DNA of 64,000 nucleotides from Bacillus_BD sp963708895 (GCA_963708895.1 CAVPUE010000009.1:124001-188000), one strand, 5' to 3'. Numbered from the stretch's first letter, positions 41,910 through 52,281 are shown. Notes: generated by a model not told the origin, from the sequence alone. A program made the numbers and translations.

Positions 41910-44384
41910 GTGGAAAAGGTGGAACGGAACTTCATTGACCCAATAAGGGAAGTTGATTTTGTTAAGCCATTTAAAATAGAGAATCCATTTAAAAATGCTC
42001 AGGCTAAAATGGAAAATCTTTTTCTTAAAAAGGGCTATATCCTACTATTCTTAGCCTTCTTATTAGGGCGATCACTGATTCTAGCACAATTAACGCCATT
42101 TAGTTTGCCATTTTTTGCGGCAGTGTATTTAATGCGAAGAGATAAAGCACCACTCGTGTTAGTCGGTTTAATTGCCGGAGCTGCTACTCTATCGATTGAG
42201 GCAGCGCTGTCAACCTTTGCGATTACCGTTTTATTCTTAGTCCTTTACAAAGGGACAAAAAAATGGCTGAAAAATGAGGTAAAACTGCTACCCTACTATG
42301 TCCTTTCCGTGCTATTTCTCGGAAATCTAGTAGAAGGTTACTTGTTGTCAGGGCAATTTACCTTATATGAGTTAATGATGGCTGGTGTAGAATCAAGCCT
42401 TGGTTTTATATTAACCCTCATATTTATACAAAGCCTCCCACTCTTAACCATTTCAAAACGAAGGCAGTCTTTTAAAACGGAAGAGATTGTTTGTTTAATT
42501 ATTTTGCTTGCCTCGGTTATGACAGGAACCATCGGGTGGACGGTCTATGATTTATCGATCGACCATATCTTTTCCCGTTATCTTGTGATTTTGTTTGCCT
42601 TTGTTGCCGGTGCAACAGTCGGTTCTACCGTCGGGGTTGTAACAGGCCTCATTTTTAGTCTATCAAGTGTTGCTAGTTTTTCACATATGAGTTTACTAGC
42701 CTTTGCTGGATTATTAGGAGGTTTATTAAAAGAGGGGAAAAAGGGTGGTGTCTCTATTGGATTATATATCGCTACGTTGCTGATGGCGATGTATGGAGAT
42801 GGTACCGCTATTTTGGGCACTACTATGCTCGAAACGACAGTGGCGGTGATTCTATTATTTCTAACGCCAAAAAGTATAACGACGAAGCTTGCCAAATATA
42901 TTCCGGGGACGGCGGAGTATTCACAAGAACAACAGCAATATATGAGAAAAATGCGCGATGTTACATCACAAAGGGTAGAGCAGTTTTCTAATGTGTTTCA
43001 AGCACTTTCCCGTAGTTTTTCTAATCAAAATGAGCCTAATGAATGGGGTGACGATGATCGAGAATTAGATTACTTTTTAAGTAATGTGACAGAAAGGACT
43101 TGTCAACTATGCCATCGAAAAGAGCAATGTTGGACAAGAAACTTTAATACAACGTATGACTATTTAAAGGAAATTATGACTGAAATGGAGGAAAAGGAAG
43201 GAAGCGTTTCAGCAAAGTTATACAGAGAATGGGATACTCATTGTGTAAAGCCGAAAAAAATCATTGAGGTCATGCAGCAGGAATTAACCTTCTACCAAGC
43301 GAATCAGAGGCTCAAAAAACAAGTCATGGAATCAAGAAGACTTGTAGCAGATCAATTGTTAGGAGTTTCCGAAGTAATGGGGAATTTCGCTAGTGAAATT
43401 CAAAAAGAACGGGAGAACCACCATAGACAAGAGGAACAAATTCATGAAGCTCTACAAGACTTCGGAATTCAGATTGAGAATGTAGAAATCTATAGTCTTG
43501 AACAAGGAAATATTGATATCGATATTACGATTCCTAACTATGAAGGGCATGGAGAATGTGAAAAAATCATTGCCCCAATGCTATCCGATATTTTAGGAGA
43601 AACGATATTAGTAAGTTCCGAGGACTACGCAGAATATCCGAATGATTTCTATCATGTTACCTTCCGTTCTGCAAAAGCCTATACAGTTGAAACCGGTGTG
43701 GCCCATGCAGCAAAGGATGGAGGATTTATTTCTGGTGACAGCTATTCGATGATTGATATTGGTTTTGGTAAGTATGCGATTGCCATTAGTGATGGAATGG
43801 GCAATGGGGAGCGAGCCCATATTGAAAGTCAGGAAACACTTCAGCTTCTGCAAAAAATCCTCCAATCAGGAATAGAGGAGAAGGTGGCGATTAAATCAGT
43901 CAATTCAGTCCTGTCGCTAAGGACAACGGATGAGATTTTCTCTACATTAGATTTGGTAATGATTGACTTGCAAAATGCCTCTTCAAAATTTTTGAAAATA
44001 TGTTCCACACCTAGCTTTGTAAAGAGAGGAGATAAAGTCATTAAAATCCATTCAAGTAATTTGCCAATGGGTATTTTAGATGACTTTGAAGTCGATGTCG
44101 TCAGCGAACAATTAAAAGCAGGAGATCTTCTGATTATGATGAGTGATGGAGTGTTTGAAGGTCCAAAGCATGTGGAAAATTATGATCTATGGATGAAACG
44201 GAAAATTAAAGAGTTAAAAACATCAGACCCGCAAGAGATTGCTGACTTAATTATGGAAGAGGTAATCCGATCACGATCTGGTTTTATTGAAGATGATATG
44301 ACCGTAGTTGTTGCAAAAATCCAACATAATACACCAAAGTGGACATCGATCCCAGTTCCACAATTTAAACAAAAAGCAAACTAA
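41910..44384 (+). CDS. spoIIE: Stage II sporulation serine phosphatase SpoIIE
   Basis: 824-residue membrane phosphatase that dephosphorylates SpoIIAA and so activates sigma-F in the forespore; it also binds FtsZ at the polar septum. About ten membrane helices occupy residues 30-320, followed by the central regulatory/FtsZ region (CQLCHRKEQCW) and a C-terminal PP2C-like domain with SDGMGNGERAH, MMSDGVFEGPKH and EDDMTVVVAK. GTG 41910 (VEKVERNF) is taken because AAGGAG is 10 bases away and homologues begin MEKxER; the longer frame from ATG 41874 overlaps the promoter. Confidence 0.96.
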   Translation: MEKVERNFIDPIREVDFVKPFKIENPFKNAQAKMENLFLKKGYILLFLAFLLGRSLILAQLTPFSLPFFAAVYLMRRDKAPLVLVGLIAGAATLSIEAALSTFAITVLFLVLYKGTKKWLKNEVKLLPYYVLSVLFLGNLVEGYLLSGQFTLYELMMAGVESSLGFILTLIFIQSLPLLTISKRRQSFKTEEIVCLIILLASVMTGTIGWTVYDLSIDHIFSRYLVILFAFVAGATVGSTVGVVTGLIFSLSSVASFSHMSLLAFAGLLGGLLKEGKKGGVSIGLYIATLLMAMYGDGTAILGTTMLETTVAVILLFLTPKSITTKLAKYIPGTAEYSQEQQQYMRKMRDVTSQRVEQFSNVFQALSRSFSNQNEPNEWGDDDRELDYFLSNVTERTCQLCHRKEQCWTRNFNTTYDYLKEIMTEMEEKEGSVSAKLYREWDTHCVKPKKIIEVMQQELTFYQANQRLKKQVMESRRLVADQLLGVSEVMGNFASEIQKERENHHRQEEQIHEALQDFGIQIENVEIYSLEQGNIDIDITIPNYEGHGECEKIIAPMLSDILGETILVSSEDYAEYPNDFYHVTFRSAKAYTVETGVAHAAKDGGFISGDSYSMIDIGFGKYAIAISDGMGNGERAHIESQETLQLLQKILQSGIEEKVAIKSVNSVLSLRTTDEIFSTLDLVMIDLQNASSKFLKICSTPSFVKRGDKVIKIHSSNLPMGILDDFEVDVVSEQLKAGDLLIMMSDGVFEGPKHVENYDLWMKRKIKELKTSDPQEIADLIMEEVIRSRSGFIEDDMTVVVAKIQHNTPKWTSIPVPQFKQKAN

Positions 44385-44445
44385 TGTATAAATTCTCCTC
44401 CAATAGTCAAAAATGGTAACATTTCATAATTTGGAGGGGAACTTG

Positions 44446-45183
44446 ATGAAGACAGGAACGCTAAAGCAAATTTTGTTAATAACTGATGGCTGCTCTAATC
44501 AAGGAGAAGATCCGATTGCCATGGCTGCACTTGCGAAAGAGTTAGGAATGACAGTGAATGTCATTGGTGTGACAGATCATGATGTGATTGACGAGCAAGG
44601 AGTGAAGGAAATTGAAGGGATTGCTTTAGCTGGTGGCGGAGTTAGTCAAATCGTCTATGCACAAAAGTTGTCTCAAACGGTTCAAATGGTAACAAGAAAG
44701 GCAATGACACAAACCCTACAAGGTGTTGTGAATAAAGAATTGCAACAAATTCTCGGACGCTCACAAACCATTGAGGATCTCCCACCTGAAAAAAGAGGAG
44801 AAGTATTGGAAGTTGTCGATGAATTAGGAGAAACGGTAGAAGTGGAAGTGCTGATTCTTGTCGATACAAGTGCAAGTATGAAGGAAAAACTACCAACCGT
44901 TAAGGAGGCGCTCCTAGATTTATCTTTAAGTCTAAATGCAAGAAGTGGTGAGAATCGTTTCTCTGTGTTTGTATTTCCCGGGAAAAAGAAGGAAGTAGAA
45001 AAGTTATTGGATTGGACTCCACGATTGGAATCATTAACGGGAATCTTTGCAAAGTTAACGACTGGTGGAATTACACCAACTGGACCTGCTATTAATGAAG
45101 CGATTAGCTATTTTAAGAAAAAACGTTCATTAAGGAGCTTGCTAACAGGTGATGATGAATCATTCTTTGAAGAATCAGTGTAA
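44446..45183 (+). CDS. yabS: VWA-domain protein YabS
   Basis: 245 residues, equal to B. subtilis YabS. It starts TGTLKQILLITDGCSNQGEDP, and a second half carries a von Willebrand A fold with the MIDAS sequence DTSAS. Function unknown; always paired with the kinase yabT, next to spoIIE. ATG 44446 follows TTGGAGGGG. Overlaps yabT by ~30 bases. Confidence 0.93.
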   Translation: MKTGTLKQILLITDGCSNQGEDPIAMAALAKELGMTVNVIGVTDHDVIDEQGVKEIEGIALAGGGVSQIVYAQKLSQTVQMVTRKAMTQTLQGVVNKELQQILGRSQTIEDLPPEKRGEVLEVVDELGETVEVEVLILVDTSASMKEKLPTVKEALLDLSLSLNARSGENRFSVFVFPGKKKEVEKLLDWTPRLESLTGIFAKLTTGGITPTGPAINEAISYFKKKRSLRSLLTGDDESFFEESV

Positions 45184-46160
45184 GGTAAAACCAGGTACTA
45201 TTATTGAAGGAAAATGGTATAAAAAACGATATACCATCATAAAAGAATTAGGATTTGGGGCAAATGGGATTGTCTATCTTGCAAAGTACAATCATGTTCA
45301 GGTTGCTTTAAAAATGAGCGATAATGGGATGTCAATTACATCTGAAGTGAACGTGCTCAAATCCTTTGCAAAGGTCCAAGGATCAGCCCTTGGGCCTTCT
45401 TTGATTGATGTAGATGATTGGCAGTCTACAAATGGGCAAATTTCATTTTATGTTATGGAATATATTGAAGGACCTGATTTTTTAAGCTTTATGAGCCAAA
45501 AAGGAAACTCATGGCTTCCTGTACTTGTCCTCCAATTACTTGCTGATTTAGAGAAGCTCCATCAGAATGGGTGGATTTTTGGTGACCTAAAACCAGAGAA
45601 TCTCATCGTAACAGGGCCGCCGTCGCGTATTCGTTGTATCGATGTTGGTGGGACGACATTAAAAGGAAGAGCCATTAAGGAGTTTACCGAGTTTTATGAT
45701 AGGGGCTATTGGGGTCTTGGTTCTCGAAAAGCAGACCCTGGTTATGACTTATTTGCGGTTGCGATGATTATGATCAATGCTGTTTACCCTAATCGTTTTA
45801 ATAAAAAAGAAGGTGGGATCCTTCAGTTACGAACTCAAATTAGACAAAGTAGAACTTTGGCGAAATTTGAACCGGTAATCTTACATGCTTTACAGGGTGA
45901 CTATCAAAGTGCGAATGAGATGAGAATGGATTTACTACAAGTGATGGACAAACCTTTAACCGATACGAAACCTGTATCGTCTAAACAGATCAGTCCAAAA
46001 TAAGCCACGACATTATGCTTCCAAGCAGAGTCAGATGAATAGTCGTCAGGTGAAGCAAAGACAGCATAAGAAAAAGAAGAGTAGGTCACTGGAGACGGTC
46101 ATTATTCTTATCGTTGTCTTTGTTTTTTATGCCTTCTATATATTTGGTGAATTAATTTAG
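45152..46160 (+). CDS. yabT: Ser/Thr protein kinase YabT, with a frame break before its membrane anchor
   Basis: Hanks-type kinase active in sporulation and DNA-damage responses in B. subtilis. Gly-rich loop GFGANGIVYLAK, ATP Lys in VALKMSD, EYIEG hinge, catalytic FGDLKPENLIV and DVGG in place of DFG. The first frame stops at 46003 after SSKQISPK; removing one A from AAAA at 45997-46000 continues it through a Lys/Arg-rich segment to one membrane helix (ETVIILIVVFVFYAFYIF) ending at TAG 46160. The joined 336-residue protein matches YabT, including its C-terminal anchor. Start may be ATG 45152 or 45155. Confidence 0.9.
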
Positions 46161-46273
46161 TTTACGTTATCGGTTTGATAAGTTTTTTGTGTTGATTGTT
46201 TGAGAATGGTATTCTTATAATGGAGAGAAAAAAGTGACAAATACAAACAGTTGACTATATAAGGAAGAAGAAC

Positions 46274-46546
46274 ATGAAGGAAAAAATGGAAATGAAGGTG
46301 GACCGTTTTTTAAAACAGAAAGGGTTTGCCTTTGAAGCAAAAAAAATCTTAATAGGAGTTTCTGGCGGAGCCGATTCCTTGGCTCTTTTAAACTATCTAT
46401 TGAATAAACAACAGGAACAAAACTTTTCACTTGTCGTTGGACATGTTGATCATATGTTTAGAGGGCATGAGTCTGTTGAGGATGCTAAATTTGTAGAATA
46501 TTACTGTGAAACGAGAAAGATTCCTTTTAAAATGAAAACGAATTAA
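46274..46546 (+). CDS. tilS: tRNA-Ile lysidine synthetase TilS, N-terminal part before a frame break
   Basis: Contains the PP-loop ATPase motif SGGADS (GVSGGADSLALLNYL, about residue 32) and VGHVDHMFRGHESVEDAKFVE. The frame stops at 46546 after FKMKTN. Deleting one A from AAAA at 46535-46538 would give KRINVPQYMEITG and run into the next ORF. TilS makes lysidine at position 34 of tRNA-Ile(CAU) and is essential, so the break is probably a sequence error. The natural gene spans 46274-47669. Confidence 0.93.
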   Translation: MKEKMEMKVDRFLKQKGFAFEAKKILIGVSGGADSLALLNYLLNKQQEQNFSLVVGHVDHMFRGHESVEDAKFVEYYCETRKIPFKMKTN

Positions 46547-46559
46547 TGTTCCCCAATAT

Positions 46560-47669
46560 ATGGAGATAACAGGGAAAAGTCCTGAGGTTGCAGCTAGAGA
46601 ATGCCGATATCAATTTTTTGCCGAAGTTATGCGGGAGTATGATCTCTCCCACTTAGCACTAGCGCATCACGGTGATGACCAAATCGAAACCATTTTAATG
46701 AGATTAACAAGAGGTAGTTCTGGAAATGCAAGAGCAGGGATCCCCTTCACAAGAACTTTTGAAAATGGCCTTATTATTAGACCGTTTCTATGTCTCAATC
46801 GAAATGAAATTGAACAATATTGCATGGAGCATGAGCTACATCCTCGTCATGATTCAAGTAATGATAGCGACGACTACCTCCGTAATCGGTTCCGTAAATA
46901 TGTTGTACCATTTTTAAAACAGGAAAATGCTAATGTTCATGAGCATTTTATGCGTTTTAGTGAAGAATTGCAGCTAGACGAGGAGTACCTTCAAGAATTA
47001 ACAAAGGAAAAAATGAATACAGTATTGAAGGAAAAGAAACGTGAAAAAGTAACGATTGATATAGATGCCTTTCGGGCGATACCATTACCTTTACAAAGAA
47101 GAGGGATTCAACTAATATTAAGTTATCTTTATTGTGAAAGACCTGCATCATTATCTGCCATACATATTGACGCCTTTTTTTCTTTAATTGATCGTTGTAA
47201 TCCTTCAGGAAAACTCGATTTTCCTGAAGGATTACAAGTTATTCGCTCCTACCGATTGTGTCATTTACTTTTTCCTAAAGGGGATCATAAAGGATTTCGC
47301 TTTTCTTTAGCGGAGCCAGGTGAGTGTAGCCTTTCAAATGGTGATAGCATAACCATTCAAAGGATTGAAACCCCAGTAGAGACAAATAGGAATTCAATTC
47401 TTTTTAATGGTAAGGATATTGAATTTCCAATTATTATTAGGACAAAGGAACAAGGAGATCGAATGAGTCTAAAAGGGATGAAAGGAACGAAAAAGTTAAA
47501 GAGTATTTTTATTGATCATAAAGTTCCAATCGATCGTAGAGAAACTTGGCCAGTTGTGACGGATGGTAAAAATCGTATCCTATGGCTTCCAGGATTAAAA
47601 AAGTGTTATGATGCAGACACTTTAGATAAAGGTGAAGGATATATACTGATTACTTATCATTCTAAATGA
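46560..47669 (+). CDS. tilS: tRNA-Ile lysidine synthetase TilS, continuation after the frame break
   Basis: 369 codons with the conserved core GKSPEVAARECRYQFF, LALAHHGDDQIETILMRL, TRGSSGNARAGIP, the TilS substrate-binding domain and C-terminal domain (RMSLKGMKGTKKLKSIFIDHKVP, WPVVTDGKNRILWLPG). The ATG at 46560 is internal; the frame reads upstream through INVPQY. Combined length with the first part is ~465 residues, near the B. subtilis protein. Confidence 0.93.
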   Translation: MEITGKSPEVAARECRYQFFAEVMREYDLSHLALAHHGDDQIETILMRLTRGSSGNARAGIPFTRTFENGLIIRPFLCLNRNEIEQYCMEHELHPRHDSSNDSDDYLRNRFRKYVVPFLKQENANVHEHFMRFSEELQLDEEYLQELTKEKMNTVLKEKKREKVTIDIDAFRAIPLPLQRRGIQLILSYLYCERPASLSAIHIDAFFSLIDRCNPSGKLDFPEGLQVIRSYRLCHLLFPKGDHKGFRFSLAEPGECSLSNGDSITIQRIETPVETNRNSILFNGKDIEFPIIIRTKEQGDRMSLKGMKGTKKLKSIFIDHKVPIDRRETWPVVTDGKNRILWLPGLKKCYDADTLDKGEGYILITYHSK

Positions 47670-47746
47670 ACGTAATGTAGCTACAATCGTTATTATTTTA
47701 ACATGTACATAAGAAGGCCATGATCATCTAGGGGGTTTTGCGTAAT

Positions 47747-48298
47747 ATGATAAATGATATTGAGAAAGTATTGATATCGGAAGAAGAATTACAAAACAAG
47801 GTAGCTCAGTTAGGAGAGCAATTATCACATGATTATAAAGACCGCTTTCCACTTGCGATTGGAATTTTAAAAGGTGCCATGCTATTTATGGGAGATCTTT
47901 TGAAAAGAATGGATACTGTTTACCTTGAAATGGACTTTATGGATGTTTCCAGTTATGGTAAATCCACTGTTTCGTCTGGAGAAGTAAAGATTATTAAGGA
48001 TTTAAATACATCTGTAGAAGGTCGTGATATTCTCATCATTGAAGATATCATCGACAGTGGGTTAACATTAAGTTATTTGGTAGACCTGTTCTATTATCGA
48101 AAGGCTAAATCAGTAAAAATTGTTACATTGCTAGATAAACCTACAGGCCGCAAAGCTGATATAAAACCTGATTACGTTGGTTTTGTCGTACCTGACTCAT
48201 TTGTAGTAGGGTATGGTTTAGATTATGCTGAAAAGTATCGTAATTTACCGTATATTGGTGTGTTAAAACCTAAAATTTATAGTAACATAGAAGAATAA
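47747..48298 (+). CDS. hpt: Hypoxanthine-guanine phosphoribosyltransferase
   Basis: Purine salvage enzyme converting hypoxanthine or guanine with PRPP into IMP or GMP. 183 residues: LAIGILKGAMLFMGDL, MDVSSYGKSTVSSGEV and the PRPP loop ILIIEDIIDSGLTL, plus DYVGFVVPDSFVVGYGLDY. ATG 47747 gives MINDIEKVLISEEE; GGGGG lies 11 bases upstream. It follows tilS, as in B. subtilis, where TilS and HprT interact. Confidence 0.96.
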   Translation: MINDIEKVLISEEELQNKVAQLGEQLSHDYKDRFPLAIGILKGAMLFMGDLLKRMDTVYLEMDFMDVSSYGKSTVSSGEVKIIKDLNTSVEGRDILIIEDIIDSGLTLSYLVDLFYYRKAKSVKIVTLLDKPTGRKADIKPDYVGFVVPDSFVVGYGLDYAEKYRNLPYIGVLKPKIYSNIEE

Positions 48299-48425
48299 TG
48301 AATTTTTTGTCATTTTACTCGCTTAAACGCGAATTAACTACATTTAGAAGTGCAAATTCTTGTAAAAATATGATTTTCTATGGTACTATACAATATAGTT
48401 TATTGACCGTGGGAGGAGGTAAGGG

Positions 48426-50399
48426 ATGAATCGGATTTTCCGTAATACCATCTTTTATTTATTAATTTTTTTAGTCATCATTGGAGTTGTAAGTTTCTTT
48501 AGTGGCGGTAATCAGGCTACAAATAACTTATCCTATGATCAATTTATCGAAAAACTTGAAAATGGTGAAGTATCAAAACTAACCATGCAGCCAGAGCGGG
48601 GCGTACTAGAAGTGCGTGGTCAGCTAGAGGGGTACAAAGAGGGCGAGAGCTTTATCGCCTATATTTCGAACACAGATAGTGAAGTGGAACGAATAAATAC
48701 ATTAGCAGGTTCAATTACAGTTGATAAATTACCTGCTGAACAGACAAGTGGCTGGGTGACCTTCTTTACATCCATTATTCCATTTGTAATTATCTTTATT
48801 TTATTCTTCTTCTTAATGAACCAGGCCCAAGGCGGCGGTGGTCGAGTAATGAACTTCGGTAAAAGTAAAGCAAAGCTTTATAGCGAGGACAAGAAAAAAG
48901 TCCGCTTTAAAGATGTTGCCGGAGCAGACGAAGAAAAGCAGGAACTTGTTGAGGTTGTTGAATTCTTAAAAGATCCTCGCAAATATGTTGAACTTGGTGC
49001 AAGAATTCCAAAAGGGGTACTACTAGTAGGACCTCCTGGTACAGGTAAAACCTTATTAGCAAGGGCAACTGCTGGAGAAGCTGGCGTACCATTCTTCTCA
49101 ATCAGTGGTTCTGACTTTGTTGAAATGTTTGTCGGTGTCGGTGCGTCACGTGTACGTGATTTATTTGAAAATGCTAAGAAAAATGCCCCATGTATCATCT
49201 TCATTGATGAAATTGATGCTGTTGGTCGTCAACGTGGAGCTGGACTAGGTGGCGGTCATGATGAACGTGAACAAACGTTAAATCAATTACTTGTTGAGAT
49301 GGATGGATTTGGAGGCAATGAAGGAATCATTATTCTTGCTGCAACAAACCGTGCTGATGTTTTAGACCCTGCATTATTACGTCCAGGCCGTTTTGACCGT
49401 CAAATTACGGTTGACCGTCCAGATGTTATAGGTCGTGAAGCAGTATTAAAAGTACATGCTCGCAATAAGCCATTAGCAGATGAGGTCGATCTGAAGGCAA
49501 TCGCTCAACGTACACCAGGATTTTCAGGTGCAGATCTTGAAAACTTATTGAATGAAGCTGCACTTGTTGCAGCCCGTTTCGATAAAAAGAAAATCGATAT
49601 GACAGATATCGATGAAGCAACAGACCGTGTGATTGCAGGACCTGCTAAGAAGAGTCGTGTCATCTCCAAAAAGGAAAGAAATATTGTTGCTTTCCATGAA
49701 GCAGGACATACTGTTATTGGTTTAATGTTGGATGATGCTGAGATTGTTGCAAAGGTTACGATTGTTCCTCGTGGACAAGCAGGTGGTTATGCTGTCATGC
49801 TTCCAAAAGAAGATCGTTACTTTATGACAAAACCTGAGCTTCTTGATAAAATTACTGGTCTTCTTGGTGGCCGTGTATCTGAGGATATTGTATTTGGTGA
49901 AGTAAGTACAGGAGCTCATAATGACTTCCAACGTGCTACAGGTATTGCTCGTAAAATGGTTATGGAGTTTGGTATGAGTGATAAGTTAGGTCCACTTCAA
50001 TTTGGTAACTCCCAAGGTGGGCAAGTATTCCTAGGTCGTGACTTCCATAACGAGCAAAACTATTCTGATGCCATTGCTTATGAAATTGACCTTGAAGTTC
50101 AACGGATCATTAAAGAATGTTACGAAAAAGCACGTAAAATCCTTACGGAGAATCGTGACAAATTAGATGTTATTGCGACTACTTTACTTGAAGTAGAGAC
50201 ATTAGATGCTAAGCAAATTAGACATCTTGCAGATCATGGAACGCTACCAGATCGCAGCAATGGTACGAAAACCATTGATGCCTCTACTGAAGATATCAAG
50301 GTGAACATTTCTAAGAAAGATGAAGATGCTCAAGAGGATAATAAATTGACATCCCAACCTAAAGAGGAAACAGAAGAAAATAAGAATGATCAAATATAA
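48426..50399 (+). CDS. ftsH: ATP-dependent zinc metalloprotease FtsH
   Basis: Hexameric membrane AAA protease for quality control and regulatory turnover. 657 residues: membrane helix 1 (YLLIFLVIIGVVSFF), extracellular segment, helix 2 (IIPFVIIFILFFFLM, about 120), Walker A GPPGTGKT (203-210), Walker B CIIFIDEIDA, second region of homology (RPGRFDRQI), zinc motif HEAGH (424-428), and a charged C-terminal tail. GGGAGGAGG ribosome binding site. Confidence 0.98.
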   Translation: MNRIFRNTIFYLLIFLVIIGVVSFFSGGNQATNNLSYDQFIEKLENGEVSKLTMQPERGVLEVRGQLEGYKEGESFIAYISNTDSEVERINTLAGSITVDKLPAEQTSGWVTFFTSIIPFVIIFILFFFLMNQAQGGGGRVMNFGKSKAKLYSEDKKKVRFKDVAGADEEKQELVEVVEFLKDPRKYVELGARIPKGVLLVGPPGTGKTLLARATAGEAGVPFFSISGSDFVEMFVGVGASRVRDLFENAKKNAPCIIFIDEIDAVGRQRGAGLGGGHDEREQTLNQLLVEMDGFGGNEGIIILAATNRADVLDPALLRPGRFDRQITVDRPDVIGREAVLKVHARNKPLADEVDLKAIAQRTPGFSGADLENLLNEAALVAARFDKKKIDMTDIDEATDRVIAGPAKKSRVISKKERNIVAFHEAGHTVIGLMLDDAEIVAKVTIVPRGQAGGYAVMLPKEDRYFMTKPELLDKITGLLGGRVSEDIVFGEVSTGAHNDFQRATGIARKMVMEFGMSDKLGPLQFGNSQGGQVFLGRDFHNEQNYSDAIAYEIDLEVQRIIKECYEKARKILTENRDKLDVIATTLLEVETLDAKQIRHLADHGTLPDRSNGTKTIDASTEDIKVNISKKDEDAQEDNKLTSQPKEETEENKNDQI

Positions 50400-50401
50400 T
50401 C

Positions 50402-50434
50402 AAAAAGGGTGCTCTGATTCAGAGCACCCTTTTT
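50402..50434 (+). terminator. ftsH terminator
   Basis: Perfect 15-bp stem AAAAAGGGTGCTCTG / CAGAGCACCCTTTTT with a 3-base loop; the T run is the end of the arm. Confidence 0.93.
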
Positions 50435-50542
50435 CAATCTTTTCTCCGAACATGTATAGGTTTTTCTATTATACATTCTAATAATCAATATGATATGATG
50501 TTTGCAGTATTTGAATCAAACTAGAGAATGTGGTGAATTAGG

Positions 50543-51328
50543 ATGATATTTGTATTTGACGTTGGAAATACTAACACAGTATTGGGTGTATATGAAGAGG
50601 ATGAATTAAAGTACCACTGGAGGATTGAAACCAATCGTGGTAAGACGGCAGATGAGTATGCCATGACCATTAAGGCTTTATTTGAACATGAAAACTTACC
50701 ATTTTCTTCAATAAATGGGATTATTATTTCATCGGTAGTTCCCCCCATCATGACGGCCTTAGAAAGTATGTGTGAAAAGTACTTTCATACTACTCCATTT
50801 ATTGTTGGACCAGGAGTCAAAACAGGTCTAAATATCAAATATGATAACCCGAGAGAAGTGGGTGCAGACCGTATTGTAAATGCCGTTGCTGGCATAAATG
50901 AATATGGGAGTCCACTCATTATCGTTGATTTTGGTACGGCTACAACTTACTGCTATATCGATGAAGGCAAACATTATATGGGTGGAGCGATTGCACCGGG
51001 TATTGGTATTTCAACGGAAGCCTTATATAATCGAGCATCGAAACTTCCAAGAATCGAAATTGCCAGACCTGATGGTGGTGTGATTGGTAAAAATACAGTT
51101 TCAGCTATGCAATCAGGGATCCTCTATGGTTATGTTGGACAAGTAGAAGGAATTGTTAAGCGCATGAAGACTGACAGTAAAGTACCTCCTATTGTCATTG
51201 CAACCGGAGGCTTAGCGAGTCTTATCGCCAAGGAAACAGACGTGATTGACGTAGTAGACCCTTATTTAACTTTAAAAGGACTGCAACTCATTTATAAAAG
51301 AAATATAGAAATCGTAAAGAATAAATAA
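50543..51328 (+). CDS. coaX: Type III pantothenate kinase
   Basis: First step of coenzyme A synthesis, phosphorylating pantothenate. 261 residues of the ASKHA fold: FDVGNTNTVLG (phosphate 1), GADRIVNAVAG, VDFGTATTYC and MGGAIAPGI. Type III enzymes are insensitive to CoA feedback. Start behind GTGGTGAATTAGG. Confidence 0.96.
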   Translation: MIFVFDVGNTNTVLGVYEEDELKYHWRIETNRGKTADEYAMTIKALFEHENLPFSSINGIIISSVVPPIMTALESMCEKYFHTTPFIVGPGVKTGLNIKYDNPREVGADRIVNAVAGINEYGSPLIIVDFGTATTYCYIDEGKHYMGGAIAPGIGISTEALYNRASKLPRIEIARPDGGVIGKNTVSAMQSGILYGYVGQVEGIVKRMKTDSKVPPIVIATGGLASLIAKETDVIDVVDPYLTLKGLQLIYKRNIEIVKNK

Positions 51329-51402
51329 GTTATGAACGCGATATAAATAAAAACGAACAATGAGAGCAATTGGGCTTTTTTGTTGTAGGAAGGTGAGTTT
51401 AG

Positions 51403-52281
51403 TTGGAGGATTATTTAGTAAAAGCAATTGCCTTTAATGGACAGGTACGTGCATATGCAGTTTGTAGTACTGAAACAGTAGGAGAAGCACAGCGCCGACA
51501 TTATACTTGGCCAACAGCCTCTGCTGCTTTAGGGAGGGCGATGACTGCTACCGTTATGATGGGAGCTATGTTAACTGATGATAACAAATTAACGGTAAAA
51601 ATTGAAGGTGGAGGCCCAATCGGTCATATTTTGGTTGACAGTAATGCTAAAGGAGAAGTAAGAGGGTATGTAGCCAATCCTCAAACACATTTTGATTTAA
51701 ATGAGCATGGAAAATTAGATGTGAGAAGAGCAGTCGGAACGGAAGGGACATTAACGGTTGTAAAGGATATTGGTTTACGTGATTTCTTTACAGGTCAAGT
51801 TCCGATTGTCTCAGGTGAATTAGGTGAAGATTTTACGTACTATTTTACAACTTCTGAACAAACACCATCAGCAGTTGGTGTTGGTGTCCTTGTGAATCCA
51901 GATAATTCAATTCTTGCTGCAGGTGGCTTTATCATTCAATTAATGCCTGGTACAGAGGATGAGACAATCACAGAAATTGAAAAACGGTTAAGTGAAATAC
52001 CACCGATTTCAAAGCAAATTGAAAAGGGTTTAACACCAGAGGATTTGCTAATTGAGATTTTAGGTAAAGAGAATACTAAGTTTTTGGAAAAAATGCCAGT
52101 CTCCTTTACTTGTACCTGTTCCAAAGATCGATTTGGCAATGCGATTATAGGACTTGGCCAAAAGGAAATTCAAGAAATGATTGATGAGGATGGTAAAGCA
52201 GAGGCGCATTGTCATTTCTGTAATCAAAAGTATCACTATTCAAAAGAAGAACTAGAGGTTTATCTAAAGGAATCAAAGTAA
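51403..52281 (+). CDS. hslO: Redox-regulated chaperone Hsp33
   Basis: 292 residues; holdase activated by oxidation. N-terminal substrate domain (RRHYTWPTASAALGRAMTA, IEGGGPIGHI, GKLDVRRAVG) and C-terminal zinc-thiolate switch with CTC (near 237) and CHFC (near 271). TTG 51403 start with GGAAGGTGAG upstream, as homologues begin M(D/E)YLVKA. The prsA-like yacD that follows in B. subtilis is absent; cysK comes next. Confidence 0.96.
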   Translation: MEDYLVKAIAFNGQVRAYAVCSTETVGEAQRRHYTWPTASAALGRAMTATVMMGAMLTDDNKLTVKIEGGGPIGHILVDSNAKGEVRGYVANPQTHFDLNEHGKLDVRRAVGTEGTLTVVKDIGLRDFFTGQVPIVSGELGEDFTYYFTTSEQTPSAVGVGVLVNPDNSILAAGGFIIQLMPGTEDETITEIEKRLSEIPPISKQIEKGLTPEDLLIEILGKENTKFLEKMPVSFTCTCSKDRFGNAIIGLGQKEIQEMIDEDGKAEAHCHFCNQKYHYSKEELEVYLKESK

